The translations under genes and the position numbers were made by a program. From the NCBI GenBank assembly GCA_963757185.1, contig CAVWQI010000007.1:1-64000 (forward strand): a DNA stretch of 64,000 nucleotides. The letters run 5' to 3'. The notes beneath the pieces are model-generated. The model ran no database searches. It had not been told where the DNA came from and saw only the letters and a program-made list of their open reading frames with translations. This DNA comes from JAQBQB01 sp963757185 (GTDB lineage Bacteria > Gemmatimonadota > Gemmatimonadetes > Gemmatimonadales > Gemmatimonadaceae). Below, piece after piece: positions 28,694 to 37,214 of this stretch. Every line of letters begins with the position of its first letter. The stretch's first letter is position 1.

Positions 28694-29089
28694 CTATCTC
28701 TTCGAGAACTGGAACCGCTTACGCGCCTTCGGACGACCCGGTTTCTTGCGCTCGACCGCTCGCGCGTCACGCGTGAGAAGTCCGAGGTCGCGCAGCTTGC
28801 GCCGATGCGCCTCGTCGATCTTGACCAGAGCGCGGGCGACCGCGAGGCGAAGCGCGCCCGCCTGGCCCGTTTGCCCGCCGCCATCCACGTTCGCACGGAC
28901 GTCGAAACGTCCCAGCGTATCGGTTGCGACGAACGCCTGTTGAATCGCGCTCACGTGCGCGGCCCGCGGGAAATAGTCTCCCAGCGTCCTGCCGTTCACG
29001 TCCCACTTTCCCGAACCCGGCTTCAAGAACACGCGGCACACGGCCTCTTTCCGACGGCCGATGGCGTGGATGCTCTGCGTATCGGCCAT
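28694..29089 (-). CDS. rpsI: 30S ribosomal protein S9
   Basis: 131 residues. IHAIGRRKEAVCRVFLKPG, VRANVDGGGQTGQAGALRLAVARAL and the basic C-terminus ending KARKRFQFSKR, whose tail contacts P-site tRNA. Three nucleotides after rplM, the universal rplM-rpsI pair. Confidence 0.97.
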   Translation of the reverse strand: MADTQSIHAIGRRKEAVCRVFLKPGSGKWDVNGRTLGDYFPRAAHVSAIQQAFVATDTLGRFDVRANVDGGGQTGQAGALRLAVARALVKIDEAHRRKLRDLGLLTRDARAVERKKPGRPKARKRFQFSKR

Positions 29090-29092
29090 TGG

Positions 29093-29539
29093 CTACTTCT
29101 CGCTCTTGGTGAAGGTCAACGGCGTCGGCTGCTGTGCGGCGTGCGGATGATCCGTACCGGCGTAGACGCGCAGCTTGCGTCGCAGCACCTGACGTCCCAG
29201 CGCAGTTTTCGGCAGCATGCCGTGGACCGCCTTCTCGATGATGCGCTCCGGATGCTTGGCCAGCATCGTACCGTAGGGCGTGAATCGCTCGTGCCCCATG
29301 TAGCCCGTGTGATGGAAGTACTGCTTCTGCTCACTCTTCTTGCCCGTCACCTTCACCTTCGACGCGTTGATCACGATGACGTTGTCACCGGTATCCATGT
29401 GCGGGGTGAAGATCGGTCTGTGCTTGCCGCGGATGACGCGCGCGACCTCGGCGGCGAGGCGCCCGAGCACCATGCCATCCGCATCGACGATGAACCACCG
29501 CTGCTCGATGTCGCGGGGCGTGGCGGAAAACGTTTTCAT
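29093..29539 (-). CDS. rplM: 50S ribosomal protein L13
   Basis: 148 residues beginning MKTFSATPRDIEQRWFIVDA; conserved GRLAAEVARVIRGKHRP, GDNVIVINASKVKVTGKK, YFHHTGYMG, and GMLPKTALGRQVLRRLKVY-like segment. The ATG at 29539 is chosen by homology; upstream codons in frame belong to the leader. A leader of about 95 nt separates it from the predicted promoter, space enough for autoregulation by L13, which I cannot demonstrate. Confidence 0.96.
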   Translation of the reverse strand: MKTFSATPRDIEQRWFIVDADGMVLGRLAAEVARVIRGKHRPIFTPHMDTGDNVIVINASKVKVTGKKSEQKQYFHHTGYMGHERFTPYGTMLAKHPERIIEKAVHGMLPKTALGRQVLRRKLRVYAGTDHPHAAQQPTPLTFTKSEK

Positions 29540-29635
29540 TGGTCCGACGAACTGATGTGGGTCCAGCGCCTCACCGGTGCGTAGTGCAACCCGGGTCTCG
29601 GCAAGGCTGGCTAAGGCCTTTTTTGACAGACCTTT

Positions 29636-29664
29636 AAGGTAGATAGGAGTGGGGAGAGTGTCAA
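29636..29664 (-). promoter_or_regulatory. Predicted promoter of rplM-rpsI
   Basis: On the minus strand, TTGACA (29664-29659), a 17-nt spacer and TACCTT (29641-29636). A perfect -35 box at the right distance and orientation for rplM. Confidence 0.6.
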
Positions 29665-29670
29665 TCTGGG

Positions 29671-29830
29671 GACCGGTCACCGGTCTCAGGTCTCTGGGAA
29701 CTGCAGTGGCGGCCAGCGCGGGTGAAGCGAAAACCGAAGGAGCGAAGGCGACAACGGCCCGGCGATTTCGCCGGGCCGTTGTCTCCCTACGCCTTTCCTG
29801 AGACCGGTGACCTGAGACCGGAGACCTGAA
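29671..29830. repeat. GGTCTC-rich repeat element, copy 2, with central terminator hairpin
   Basis: Left part 29671-29699 carries ACCGGTCTCAGGTCTC; right part 29796-29830 carries the inverted units CCTGAGACCGGTGACC and GAGACCGGAGACC. Together they bracket about 95 nt that include a perfect terminator-like hairpin. The flanks resemble the element at 17988-18067, so this is a dispersed repeat family. The 151-nt gap between rplM promoter and the porin gene is almost entirely this element. Confidence 0.65.
29751..29782. terminator. Perfect 14-bp hairpin (terminator of the porin gene)
   Basis: ACAACGGCCCGGCG (29751-29764), loop ATTT, CGCCGGGCCGTTGT (29769-29782). It is a fully paired 14-bp stem about 50 nt after the porin stop. 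The symmetric stem lacks a long T-run on the minus strand. Confidence 0.65.
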
Positions 29831-29831
29831 C

Positions 29832-31169
29832 CTAGAAATTCACCACGAAATGCAAGAAGAAAATCGACGATGTCGGGGTCGGCCTCACGTTCGTCCCAGT
29901 CGGGATCGGGAAGTCCGTGGGGGTCTGATTCTGATAGTCGGCCGTGAGCGTGATCTTCTGATTCAGGTCGTACGAGGCGCCGAGTACGAAGAAGTTGTAC
30001 GCCGGCGTGCTCCCAGCGTAGTTGGCTGCGCCCGGCACGCTCGAGTCCGGATCGTTTTGCGGAGTGAAGTGATCGAACCGCACGACCAGGCTGAACGGCG
30101 AATGCTCGGAGGAGTTGAAGACCTCGACCGGCCGAATGAAGAAGAAGCCGTCGAGCAGGCGGCCCGTCGAGTCGTGGACGACGCGTGGGGCCGTCAGCGT
30201 GTTGCCGCCGTTGTCGCTCTCGTCTCGCCGCTGCGCGAACTGCAGGCCGGCCGTGAGACGGCAGCGACCGCCGTTTCGGAAATCACAGATCGTTGAATCC
30301 TTGATCGCCGCCAACACGCCGAAGCGGTTGCGCGACATGCAATCGGTGATGGCGCCGTTGGTGCCCGGTCCCACCTGCCCCGCGCCGCCGGACTGGAACG
30401 CGCTGCCGTTGCAGCCCAGGTAACCCCACGGCGTGATCGACACGTTGCGGAGGTAGCTCGACAGGTTTGGGTCGTGACCGAACGGCGTGATCGACGCCCG
30501 AATGCCGAAGTCCTTGAACCGGTTGGTGCCGACGGCCTGAGCCTGACCGGCCGCGCCGGGATTGTCGTACGAGGTGTAGCCGCTGCCGTTGGTGACGGTT
30601 CCGTAGATCTCGCCCCATCGGTTGCCCAACGTCGCGAGTCCCGCGAGGCCCATGTCCGACGACGAGAAGAAGCCGTTCTTCTCGATCGCGGTTTGCTGCA
30701 GATAGCGCGGCCAGTACTGCTCCTCGTAGTCGATCACGACCGTGTGGAGCAGACCAAGTCGGCCGACGAGGCTCGAGCCGGGCCCGAATTCGTTTCTCAA
30801 TCCGGTGTACTGCAGGTACGCGTACTTCGCGCGAACAACCCAGCCTTGGTAGTAGGCATTCTGCGCGGGATTCGTGTTCTGGAAAATGTCCGTCGTGATG
30901 CGAATCGCGCCGTTGTCGCCCGCGGGCATGCGGAACGTCAAATACGCGCGGCCGAGGTCGAACAGATTCGGAGCGCTGCCGCCGAGGTTCGCCTTCGACG
31001 CCGAATCAGTCTTGATCTGCCAATTGCCGAAAATGACGCCGGAGAAATCGAATCCGGCTGTGGCGGCCGGCGGGGCGGAGGCCGTCGGGGTTTGGGCGTG
31101 GGCGCGGAGCCCGGGAACGATCGCGATTGCAGCGACAACGGCGATCAGACGCGCAGAGCGAGGAGTCAT
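29832..31169 (-). CDS. Outer-membrane porin, probable phosphate-regulated
   Basis: 445-residue predicted secreted beta-barrel. Signal peptide at residues 1-26 (MTPRSARLIAVVAAIAIVPG, cut near AHAQ). The remainder alternates short amphipathic strands and turns, and ends in FLHFVVNF with C-terminal phenylalanine, the usual barrel-assembly signal. It has the look of the phosphate-selective porin (OprO/OprP) or general porin superfamily but no single decisive motif. Position next to pstS and Pho-box-like repeats upstream suggest a role in phosphate uptake across the outer membrane; this is inference. Confidence 0.7.
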   Translation of the reverse strand: MTPRSARLIAVVAAIAIVPGLRAHAQTPTASAPPAATAGFDFSGVIFGNWQIKTDSASKANLGGSAPNLFDLGRAYLTFRMPAGDNGAIRITTDIFQNTNPAQNAYYQGWVVRAKYAYLQYTGLRNEFGPGSSLVGRLGLLHTVVIDYEEQYWPRYLQQTAIEKNGFFSSSDMGLAGLATLGNRWGEIYGTVTNGSGYTSYDNPGAAGQAQAVGTNRFKDFGIRASITPFGHDPNLSSYLRNVSITPWGYLGCNGSAFQSGGAGQVGPGTNGAITDCMSRNRFGVLAAIKDSTICDFRNGGRCRLTAGLQFAQRRDESDNGGNTLTAPRVVHDSTGRLLDGFFFIRPVEVFNSSEHSPFSLVVRFDHFTPQNDPDSSVPGAANYAGSTPAYNFFVLGASYDLNQKITLTADYQNQTPTDFPIPTGTNVRPTPTSSIFFLHFVVNF

Positions 31170-31220
31170 TGAGGGGGGAGTCTCTCTGCTGGAGGAGTTG
31201 GGACAGCGTGGACCCGGCCG

Positions 31221-31302
31221 GTGTTACCGGTTCCGTCACAGCAACCCGAACCTGCCGGGAACTCGTCGCGCGTCGTTCACGCGCTGGTAACGGCGACGTA
31301 AC
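31221..31302 (-). promoter_or_regulatory. Putative Pho-box direct repeats upstream of the porin
   Basis: On the minus strand three GTTAC/GTGAAC units start at 31302, 31291 and 31280, exactly 11 nt apart. A further pair GTGACGG and GGTAACAC lies at 31239-31221. PhoB-type regulators bind direct repeats with an 11-nt period. The same heptamer logic recurs upstream of pstS. The gap 31170-31586 (417 nt) otherwise holds only the pstS terminator and no gene I can support. Confidence 0.5.
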
Positions 31303-31534
31303 GGGCGCGCGCGGAGCGAGCATGCGGCCGGTCAGTGCTCTTGCCTCGACTCGGGGGGAGAAACATCGAGGAAGCGGCGGTTCGAGTCGGGCGGGAAGGT
31401 TCTGCGCAAGCGTAAAGTTCAGGTTCGGCTCGGGTAACACCTCAGTCAACGGAGCTTGGTGGACCTATGAGCCGCAGCGTCGGTCACGCCTGCTTGATCG
31501 CGATCCGCTCCAATCCGGAACCGCTTATGAGACA

Positions 31535-31564
31535 AACAGGGCCGGCGATGTCGCCGGCCCTGTT
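31535..31564 (-). terminator. Terminator of pstS
   Basis: Perfect 14-bp stem AACAGGGCCGGCGA / TCGCCGGCCCTGTT with a 2-nt loop, 22 nt after the pstS stop on the minus strand and followed by TTTG. Short T-run but strong stem. Confidence 0.65.
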
Positions 31565-31586
31565 TCCGAGCTATCCACCGACGGCG

Positions 31587-32624
31587 CTACTTCGCGACGT
31601 TCTTGATCGTGTTCAATCGGCCTTCGAGCATGGAGACCACATTGGTGGGGAGCGGCGCGTAGTCCAATGCCGCCGCGTCTTTCTCGCCGGCGGTTAGCGC
31701 CCAGCGAATGAAGTCGACCAGCTTCTTACCCTTGACCGGGTCAGCTTGATTGACCGAAACGAGCAGGAAAGTGAACGACGAGATCGGGTACGCACCCTTT
31801 CCTGCCGCGTCAACGATCGAAACGCGGAAATCCGTCGTCGGCGGAAGCTTTGCCGCCGCGCCAGCGGCCGCCGCCGTGATCGACTCGATTGTCGGCTCGA
31901 CAAACTCGCCGTTCGCGTTCTTGATCGCCGCGTACGGCAGTTTGTTCTGCCGAGCGTACGCGAGCTCGACGTATCCGATCGAGCCCGGGATCTGCTTCAC
32001 CTGGCCGGCCACTCCTTCGTTTCCTTGTCCGCCAAGTCCGACCGGCCATTGCACGGCCTTTCCCTTGCCCGGGCCCGATGCCCAAGCAGGACTAACCTTG
32101 GTCAGGTAATCGGTGAATATGTAGGACGTTCCGCTGGCGTCCGAACGGTGCACCACGAGAATGTCCTTATTCGGTAGGGCGACGCCCTTGTTGAGTGCGG
32201 CGATCTCCGGCGCGTTCCATTTGGTCACCTTGCCGAGGAAAATGTCGGCGACGACGGGACCCGTGAGTTTGAGATTCGCTTTCACGTCGGGAAGGTTGTA
32301 CGTGATGACATCGGCGCCGAGGACCGTGGGAATGTGCAGCGCCGGGCCCTTGAGGTGGCTGAGCTCCTCGTCGCTCATCGGCGCATCGCTGGCGCCGAAA
32401 TCCACGGTTCCCTGGGTGAACTGTTGAATGCCCCCGCCGGACCCGATCGACTGATAGTTGATCTCAATTCCAGTCTTTGCCTTGTAGTCCGCGAACCACT
32501 TCTTGTATATCGGATTCGGAAACGTCGCGCCGGCGCCAGTGAGATCTTGCGCAGCGGCCGGAGCAGCAGCCATGCCAGCAGCTACGGCGGCGAGGCCGAT
32601 GAACTTCGAAACGCGTGCGATCAC
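31587..32624 (-). CDS. pstS: Phosphate ABC transporter substrate-binding protein PstS
   Basis: Periplasmic phosphate-binding protein. 345 residues with signal peptide (residues 1-25, ending AAAPAAAQ). Phosphate-binding segments: LTGAGATFPNPIYKKW, YQSIGSGGGIQQF, VDFGASDAPMS, VVHRSDASGTSYIFTDYL, GNEGVAGQVKQIPGSIGYVE. Start is a GTG at 32624 with AGGAG 7 nt upstream. It is transcribed divergently from pstC, unlike the usual single pstSCAB operon. Confidence 0.96.
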   Translation of the reverse strand: MIARVSKFIGLAAVAAGMAAAPAAAQDLTGAGATFPNPIYKKWFADYKAKTGIEINYQSIGSGGGIQQFTQGTVDFGASDAPMSDEELSHLKGPALHIPTVLGADVITYNLPDVKANLKLTGPVVADIFLGKVTKWNAPEIAALNKGVALPNKDILVVHRSDASGTSYIFTDYLTKVSPAWASGPGKGKAVQWPVGLGGQGNEGVAGQVKQIPGSIGYVELAYARQNKLPYAAIKNANGEFVEPTIESITAAAAGAAAKLPPTTDFRVSIVDAAGKGAYPISSFTFLLVSVNQADPVKGKKLVDFIRWALTAGEKDAAALDYAPLPTNVVSMLEGRLNTIKNVAK

Positions 32625-32685
32625 GTGTTGCTCCTGTTGATTTTTGGGGGTGGGAGCCGAGAAGTTCGAGCCACGGCGTAAAGGT

Positions 32686-32776
32686 GAGACCGGTCTCGTG
32701 TAACGCTTCCGTCACCCCCTCTGGCATCACCGGCCACTCCAACAGAGAGCGAATCGCCGTTACACGGTCGTTACAC
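32686..32776. promoter_or_regulatory. pstS/pstC divergent regulatory region with putative Pho boxes
   Basis: Within the 326-nt divergent gap: a 12-nt palindrome GAGACCGGTCTC at 32686-32697; units TGTAAC (32699) and CGTCAC (32710), 11 nt apart; and a near-perfect tandem GTTACAC at 32759-32765 and 32770-32776, again 11 nt apart. They resemble PhoB/PhoP binding repeats and share sequence with those upstream of the porin. No clear -10/-35 pair was found; Pho-activated promoters often lack a good -35. Confidence 0.55.
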
Positions 32777-32950
32777 GACGCTACGTCCGCAGTTGCAGAG
32801 GCGCGTGACCGTTCGCATCGACAGGTTTACGGCTGACCCAAAGCAAGCCCCGAGGCTGCGGGGAGGAGCTCGCTTCTGGACGCGCTGACTAACTCATCAA
32901 TTGCACCCATAGCGCCGCCGCCGGCGACCGCCGCGCATCCTCAGAGACGA

Positions 32951-33874
32951 ATGGAGGGTGCGTCCACAGGCGACCGAGTTTATCGCTGGACCACGACCGG
33001 ATTCGCGCTCGTGGTCCCGATTCTTCTGTGCGCGATCGCCGCCGAGGTGTTCATCGCCGGATGGCCGGCGCTTTCCAAGTTCGGCATCGGATTTTTCACC
33101 GCTAGCGATTGGGATCCGGTCCGAGGGAAATTCGGAGCGGGCCCGGCGGTGTTCGGGACGCTGCTCTCGTCGTTCATGGCTCTGGTCATCGCGACGCCCC
33201 TCGCCGTCGGCGTGGCTGTATTCCTCTCCGAGTTCGCCCCACCCGTCGTTCGACGGCCGGTCGCGTTTCTTGTCGATCTATTGGCCGCCATCCCGAGCGT
33301 GGTGTACGGTCTGTGGGGACTTCTCATTCTGATTCCCGTGCTTCGCGAGTATGCCATCCCGTTCTTCAAGGACACGCTCCATCTCGGGGGCACGCCGTTT
33401 TTTTCAGGGCCGGCCTACGGCCCGAGCATGCTCGCCGCGGGCTGCGTTCTCGCGATCATGGTACTCCCGTACATCTCGGCGGTCACGCGCGAAGTGCTGA
33501 TGGCCGTGCCGAGATCCCAACGCGAAGCGGCGCTCGCCCTCGGCGCGACACGATGGGAGATGATCTGGGACGCAGTGCTGCCGTACGCGCGCCAGGGAAT
33601 AATCGGCGGCATCATGCTCGGGCTGGCACGCGCGCTGGGTGAGACGATGGCGGTGACGTTGGTGATCGGAAATCGGCCCGGAGATTGCCTCGTCGTTCTT
33701 GGCGCCAGGCAGACGATGGCGTCGCTGATCGCGAACGAGTTCAGCGAGGCGACCGGCCAGATCTACACCTCCGCCCTCATGGCGGTCGGTGCCGGTCTGT
33801 TCGTCATCACGATGATCGTCAACACGATCGCCCGGTGGCTGGTCTGGCAAACGGGCAAAGGGCGCGGGGAATGA
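32951..33874 (+). CDS. pstC: Phosphate ABC transporter permease PstC
   Basis: 307-residue inner-membrane permease, six hydrophobic helices. LLAAIPSVVYGLWGL, the ABC-permease EAA loop around REAALALGATRWEMIWDAVLPYARQG, GLARALGETMAVTLVIGNRP. Between codons 243 and 254 the protein reads GDCLVVLGAR, while the +1 frame gives EIASSFLAPG, which is the family consensus. This indicates a one-base insertion near 33680 and a one-base loss near 33710 that restore the frame. Overlaps pstA as ATGA. Confidence 0.93.
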   Translation: MEGASTGDRVYRWTTTGFALVVPILLCAIAAEVFIAGWPALSKFGIGFFTASDWDPVRGKFGAGPAVFGTLLSSFMALVIATPLAVGVAVFLSEFAPPVVRRPVAFLVDLLAAIPSVVYGLWGLLILIPVLREYAIPFFKDTLHLGGTPFFSGPAYGPSMLAAGCVLAIMVLPYISAVTREVLMAVPRSQREAALALGATRWEMIWDAVLPYARQGIIGGIMLGLARALGETMAVTLVIGNRPGDCLVVLGARQTMASLIANEFSEATGQIYTSALMAVGAGLFVITMIVNTIARWLVWQTGKGRGE

Positions 33875-34814
33875 GCCCCACGACGCAGGGACAGAGCGCG
33901 CCCGCGCGGGCACCGGTCCCGACACGATCGTTTCGGAAAGCTCTGGGAGCGAGCACCGCGAGGACGATGCGACGTCGACGAGCCACGAACTTCGTGATGG
34001 TCACCGTGACCTACGTCGCGGCTGTCGTCGCGACCCTGCCGCTGATCGCGATCGTCTGGTAGCTCGTCAAGATCGGCGGCGCATCGATGAATCGGGACTT
34101 CTTCACGAAGCTGCCGTTGCCGATCGGCGAGGTCGGCGGAGGCATGGCGAACGCCATCGCGGGCACGGGATTGCTGATCCTTCTCGCTTCTGCGATCGGA
34201 CTGCCGATCGGAATCGGTGCCGGCATGTACCTCGCCGATCAGCGCGGGAAGCAGCTATCGAACGTCGTGCGTTTTCTGTCGGACGTACTCAACGGATTGC
34301 CGTCGATCGTCCTCGGGATCTTCGCCTGGCGGTCTGCTTGTCCGGCCGTTCGGGCATTATCTCGGCGTTGGCCGGCGGCACTCGCCCTCGCGGCGATGAT
34401 GATTCCGCTCGTGACGCGCGACGACGGAGGAGATGATTCGCGTCGTTGCCGATCTCGATGCGCGAGGCGGCGCTGGCGCTCGGGTACACGAAGTGGCGGA
34501 CGTCACTCAGCGTCGTGCTGCGCACCGCCTTCCAGGGATCGTCACCGGCGCGCTCGTCGCCGTCGCGCGCGATCGCCGGCGAAACGGCGCCTCTTCTTTT
34601 CACCGCGTTCGGCAACCAGTTCTGGTCGCTCTCGCCGTTCAGACCGATCGCGGCGTTTCCCATGTCAGATCTACTCCTATGCGATTGAGCCCATATGACG
34701 ACTGGCACGCACAAGCTTGGGCCGCCGCCCTCGTCCTCCTCGGCCTCGTCCTCATCATCAGCCTCACGGCGCGGTTCGCCACGCGGCGGCGAGTTCGGCC
34801 TCGGCGGCGATTGA
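33871..34814 (+). pseudogene. pstA: Phosphate ABC transporter permease PstA, frame broken
   Basis: Start ATG at 33871 overlaps pstC. The first frame reads to LPLIAIVW and hits TAG at 34060-34062 where the family has tyrosine (WYLV), then continues in frame with IGEVGGGMANAIAGTGLL, GLPIGIGAGMYLAD and NGLPSIVLGIFAW. From about 34330 onward the homology hops between all three frames: RPFGHY, ALAAMMIPLVTR, MREAALALGYTKWRTSLSVV, IVTGALVAVA, AGETAPLLFTAFGNQFWS, YDDWHAQAWAAALVLLGL. At least eight single-base indels are needed (about 34330, 34362, 34420, 34446, 34530, 34572, 34666, 34691, 34793). Expected end is the TGA at 34812-34814. The full PstA is present base for base, so this is recent decay or sequence error. 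Confidence 0.85.
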
Positions 34815-34839
34815 GCGCACCGTGCCCACTCATACGGCA

Positions 34840-35682
34840 ATGACGGCACCCGACATTCGCGGGCCGGCGCCGCAGGCCGAGGCGCACCCGCCGGGTGAGC
34901 CTCGGGCGGATGCATCCCCGGTCTAGCCGCGAATCCCTGGACGCCTACTTCGGTGCGGCTCGCGTCGTGCGCGACGTGTCGTTCGGCGTCGCAGCTGGAC
35001 AGGTCACCGCGATCATCGGGCCGTCCGGTTGCGGCAAGTCCACGCTGCTTCGCTGCATCAACCGGATGCACGAGACGGTGCCGGCGGCGCGCGTCGAAGG
35101 CGAATGCGGTTCGAGGGGCGAGACATTTATCGGGCGCGGAGTCTCAGCGGCGATCAGCGTGAGACGCCACATCGGGATGGTGTTCCAGCGACCGACGCCA
35201 TTCCCCACGATGTCGATCCGCGAAAACGTCGCCGCCGGACTCGCAGTGCTGCCGCGCGAGGAGCGACCGTCGCGGCGGGAGACGGATGACATCGTCGAGC
35301 GGGCGCTGCGCCGCGCGGCGCTTTGGGAAGAGGTGAAGGACCGGCTCGTCGGCGAGCGCGGTCGCGCTGTCGGGCGGCCAGCAGCAGCGCCTCTGCATCG
35401 CGCGCGCTCTCGCGACGTCGCCGACGGTGATCCTGCTCGACGAGCCGACGGCGTCGCTCGATCCGATCAGCACGCAGCGCGTCGAAGAGCTCGTCTACGA
35501 GCTGCGCTCCGACGTGACGATCATCATCGTGACGCACAACATGCAACAGGCGGCGCGCATCTCGGACGAAACGGCGTTCATGCTGAACGGCGAGCTCGTC
35601 GAGTATCACCGCGACCAACACGATGTTCACCGCGCCGAGCGATCCGCGTTCCGAGGCATACGTGACCGGACGGTTCGGATGA
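34840..35682 (+). pseudogene. pstB: Phosphate ABC transporter ATP-binding protein PstB, copy 1, frame broken
   Basis: ATPase of the Pst importer. Probable start ATG at 34840. Homology in order: LDAYFGAARVVRDVSF, Walker A AIIGPSGCGKSTLLRCINRM, RFEGRDIYRARSLS (other frame), HIGMVFQRPTPFPTMSIREN (Q-loop), signature SGGQQQRLCIARAL (other frame), Walker B VILLDEPTASLDP, H-loop VTHNMQQAARISD, ending EAYVTGRFG. Frame changes near 34920, 35103, 35150, 35363 and 35612. All catalytic motifs survive at DNA level. Its TGA at 35680-35682 overlaps the second pstB ATG. Confidence 0.85.
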
Positions 35683-36492
35683 GCGCGATCATGCGCCGAG
35701 CCACCGCGCGAGCGTGGTACCGACCGCGGCGAACCGCGGCTGTGGTCGAAGCCGAGAACAGTTCTCGTTCTGGTATGGCGAGAAGCAGGCGCTTTACGGG
35801 ATCAACGTATCGATGCAGCCGCGCACCGTCACGGCCCTCATCGGGCCGTCCGGGTGCGGCAAGTCGACGTTCCTCCGCTCGATCAATCGCATGAACGCGC
35901 TGCTCCCCGGCGTGCGGCACGAGGGGAGCATTCGCGTGGACGGCATCGACATCTATTGTCGGAAAAGGATCCGGTATCGCTGCGCCGTCGCGTGGGCATG
36001 GTATTCCAGCGCTGGAACCCATTTCCCAAATCGATCTACGACAACGTCGCGTACGGCCCGAGCATCAGCGGCATGAGCAAGCGCTCGGAGCTCGACGCGA
36101 TCGTCGAATCGGCGCTGCGCCGCGCCGCGCTCTGGGAAGAGGTGAAGGACACGTCTTCGCGACAGCGCGCTCGCGCTGTCGGGCGGCCAACAGCAGCGAC
36201 TCTGCATCGCGCGAGCGCTGGCGAACGAACCCGACGTGCTTCTCCTCGACGAGCCGGCGAGCGCGCTGGACCCGATCGCCACGCAGAAGTGTCGAGGAGC
36301 TGGTGTATGAACTGCGCCGCGATCTGACGATCGTCATCGTCACGCACAACTTGCAACAGGCGGCCCGCGTCTCCGACGTGACCGCCTTCTTCTACCTCGG
36401 ACAGCCTCATCGAATCGGGCCCGACCGACCGGATGTTCACGAGCCGCAAGAACGAGCGCACCGAGGCGTACATCACGGGGAGGTTCGGATGA
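35679..36492 (+). pseudogene. pstB: Phosphate ABC transporter ATP-binding protein PstB, copy 2, frame broken
   Basis: Second, diverged PstB directly after the first (ATGA overlap). Segments: FSFWYGEKQALYGINVSM, ALIGPSGCGKSTFLRSINRM, EKDPVSLRRRVGMVFQRWNPFPKSIYDN, SGGQQQRLCIARALANEPDV, LLLDEPASALDPIATQK, VIVTHNLQQAARVSD, ending TEAYITGRFG. Frame changes near 35760, 35957, 36150, 36290 and 36403. Copy 2 has the long WNPFPKSIYDNVAYG form of the Q-loop typical of standard PstB, whereas copy 1 has PTPFPTMSIREN, so they are paralogues rather than a recent duplication. Confidence 0.85.
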
Positions 36493-37211
36493 CCACGACG
36501 GTAGAGCCAAACGCGACCGGCTTCCGCCATTTTCACGACCAGTTGGCGCAGCTGAAGCAGCGTCTGCTCGACATGTCGGATCTCGCGACCTCGCTGCTCG
36601 ACCTCTCGGTCGACGCGCTGCTGAGCCGCGACGCCAGCCTCGCCGACGCGGTGCTGACGACCGACCGCGACGTGGACGCGCTCGAGCTGGAGATCGAGGA
36701 CCAGGCGATCGGCTTGCTCGCGCTGCAGCAGCCGATGGCGCGCGACCTTCGCTTCATCATCGCGTCGATCAAGGTCGCCAACGACCTCGAGCGCGTCGGC
36801 GACCACGCGGTGAACATCGCGCAGAGCGCGCTGCGACTCGCCTCCAACAGCACGCTCATCACGCCCGATCCGGAGATCGCCGAGATGTCGCGTCGCGCGC
36901 GTCAGATGCTGCGCGACGCGTTGACCGCGTTCGTGCGCGCCGACGGCGCGCTCGGCCGCGACGTCTGCCGCGCCGACGACGAAGTGGACGCGATGCACAA
37001 CTCCGTGTTCCGCATCCTCGTGACGCACATGATGGAAGACGCGCGCACGATCACACCGTCGCTCGAGCTGCTACTGGTGAGCCGGAACCTCGAGCGCGTC
37101 GCGGACCTGGCGACGAACATCGGCGAGGACGCGGTGTTCCTCGCCGAGGGCAAGACGATCAAGCATCACGCGGAGACGCACCCGGCGCAGCCGATACGCG
37201 CCAAGGGCTGA
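36489..37211 (+). CDS. phoU: Phosphate transport regulator PhoU
   Basis: 240-residue all-helical repressor of the Pho response that links PstSCAB to the sensor kinase. Two PhoU repeats: DRDVDALELEIEDQAIGLLALQQPMARDLRFIIA region at about 60-95 with IKVANDLERVGDHAVNIA, and the second with DDEVDAMHNSVFRIL and NLERVADLATNIGEDAVFL. The frame is intact, in contrast to the three genes before it. ATGA overlap with pstB copy 2. Convergent with the beta-propeller gene, 3 nt apart. Confidence 0.95.
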   Translation: MTTTVEPNATGFRHFHDQLAQLKQRLLDMSDLATSLLDLSVDALLSRDASLADAVLTTDRDVDALELEIEDQAIGLLALQQPMARDLRFIIASIKVANDLERVGDHAVNIAQSALRLASNSTLITPDPEIAEMSRRARQMLRDALTAFVRADGALGRDVCRADDEVDAMHNSVFRILVTHMMEDARTITPSLELLLVSRNLERVADLATNIGEDAVFLAEGKTIKHHAETHPAQPIRAKG

Positions 37212-37214
37212 GCC

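Noticed and set aside
31127..31606. 159-codon plus-strand frame upstream of the porin
   Set aside because: Crosses the putative Pho boxes and the pstS terminator, no protein-like composition or start context.
32951..33874. Idea that pstC is inactive because of the odd GDCLVVLGAR stretch
   Set aside because: The frame is restored after ten codons and the stretch is a loop; more simply explained by two compensating base errors.
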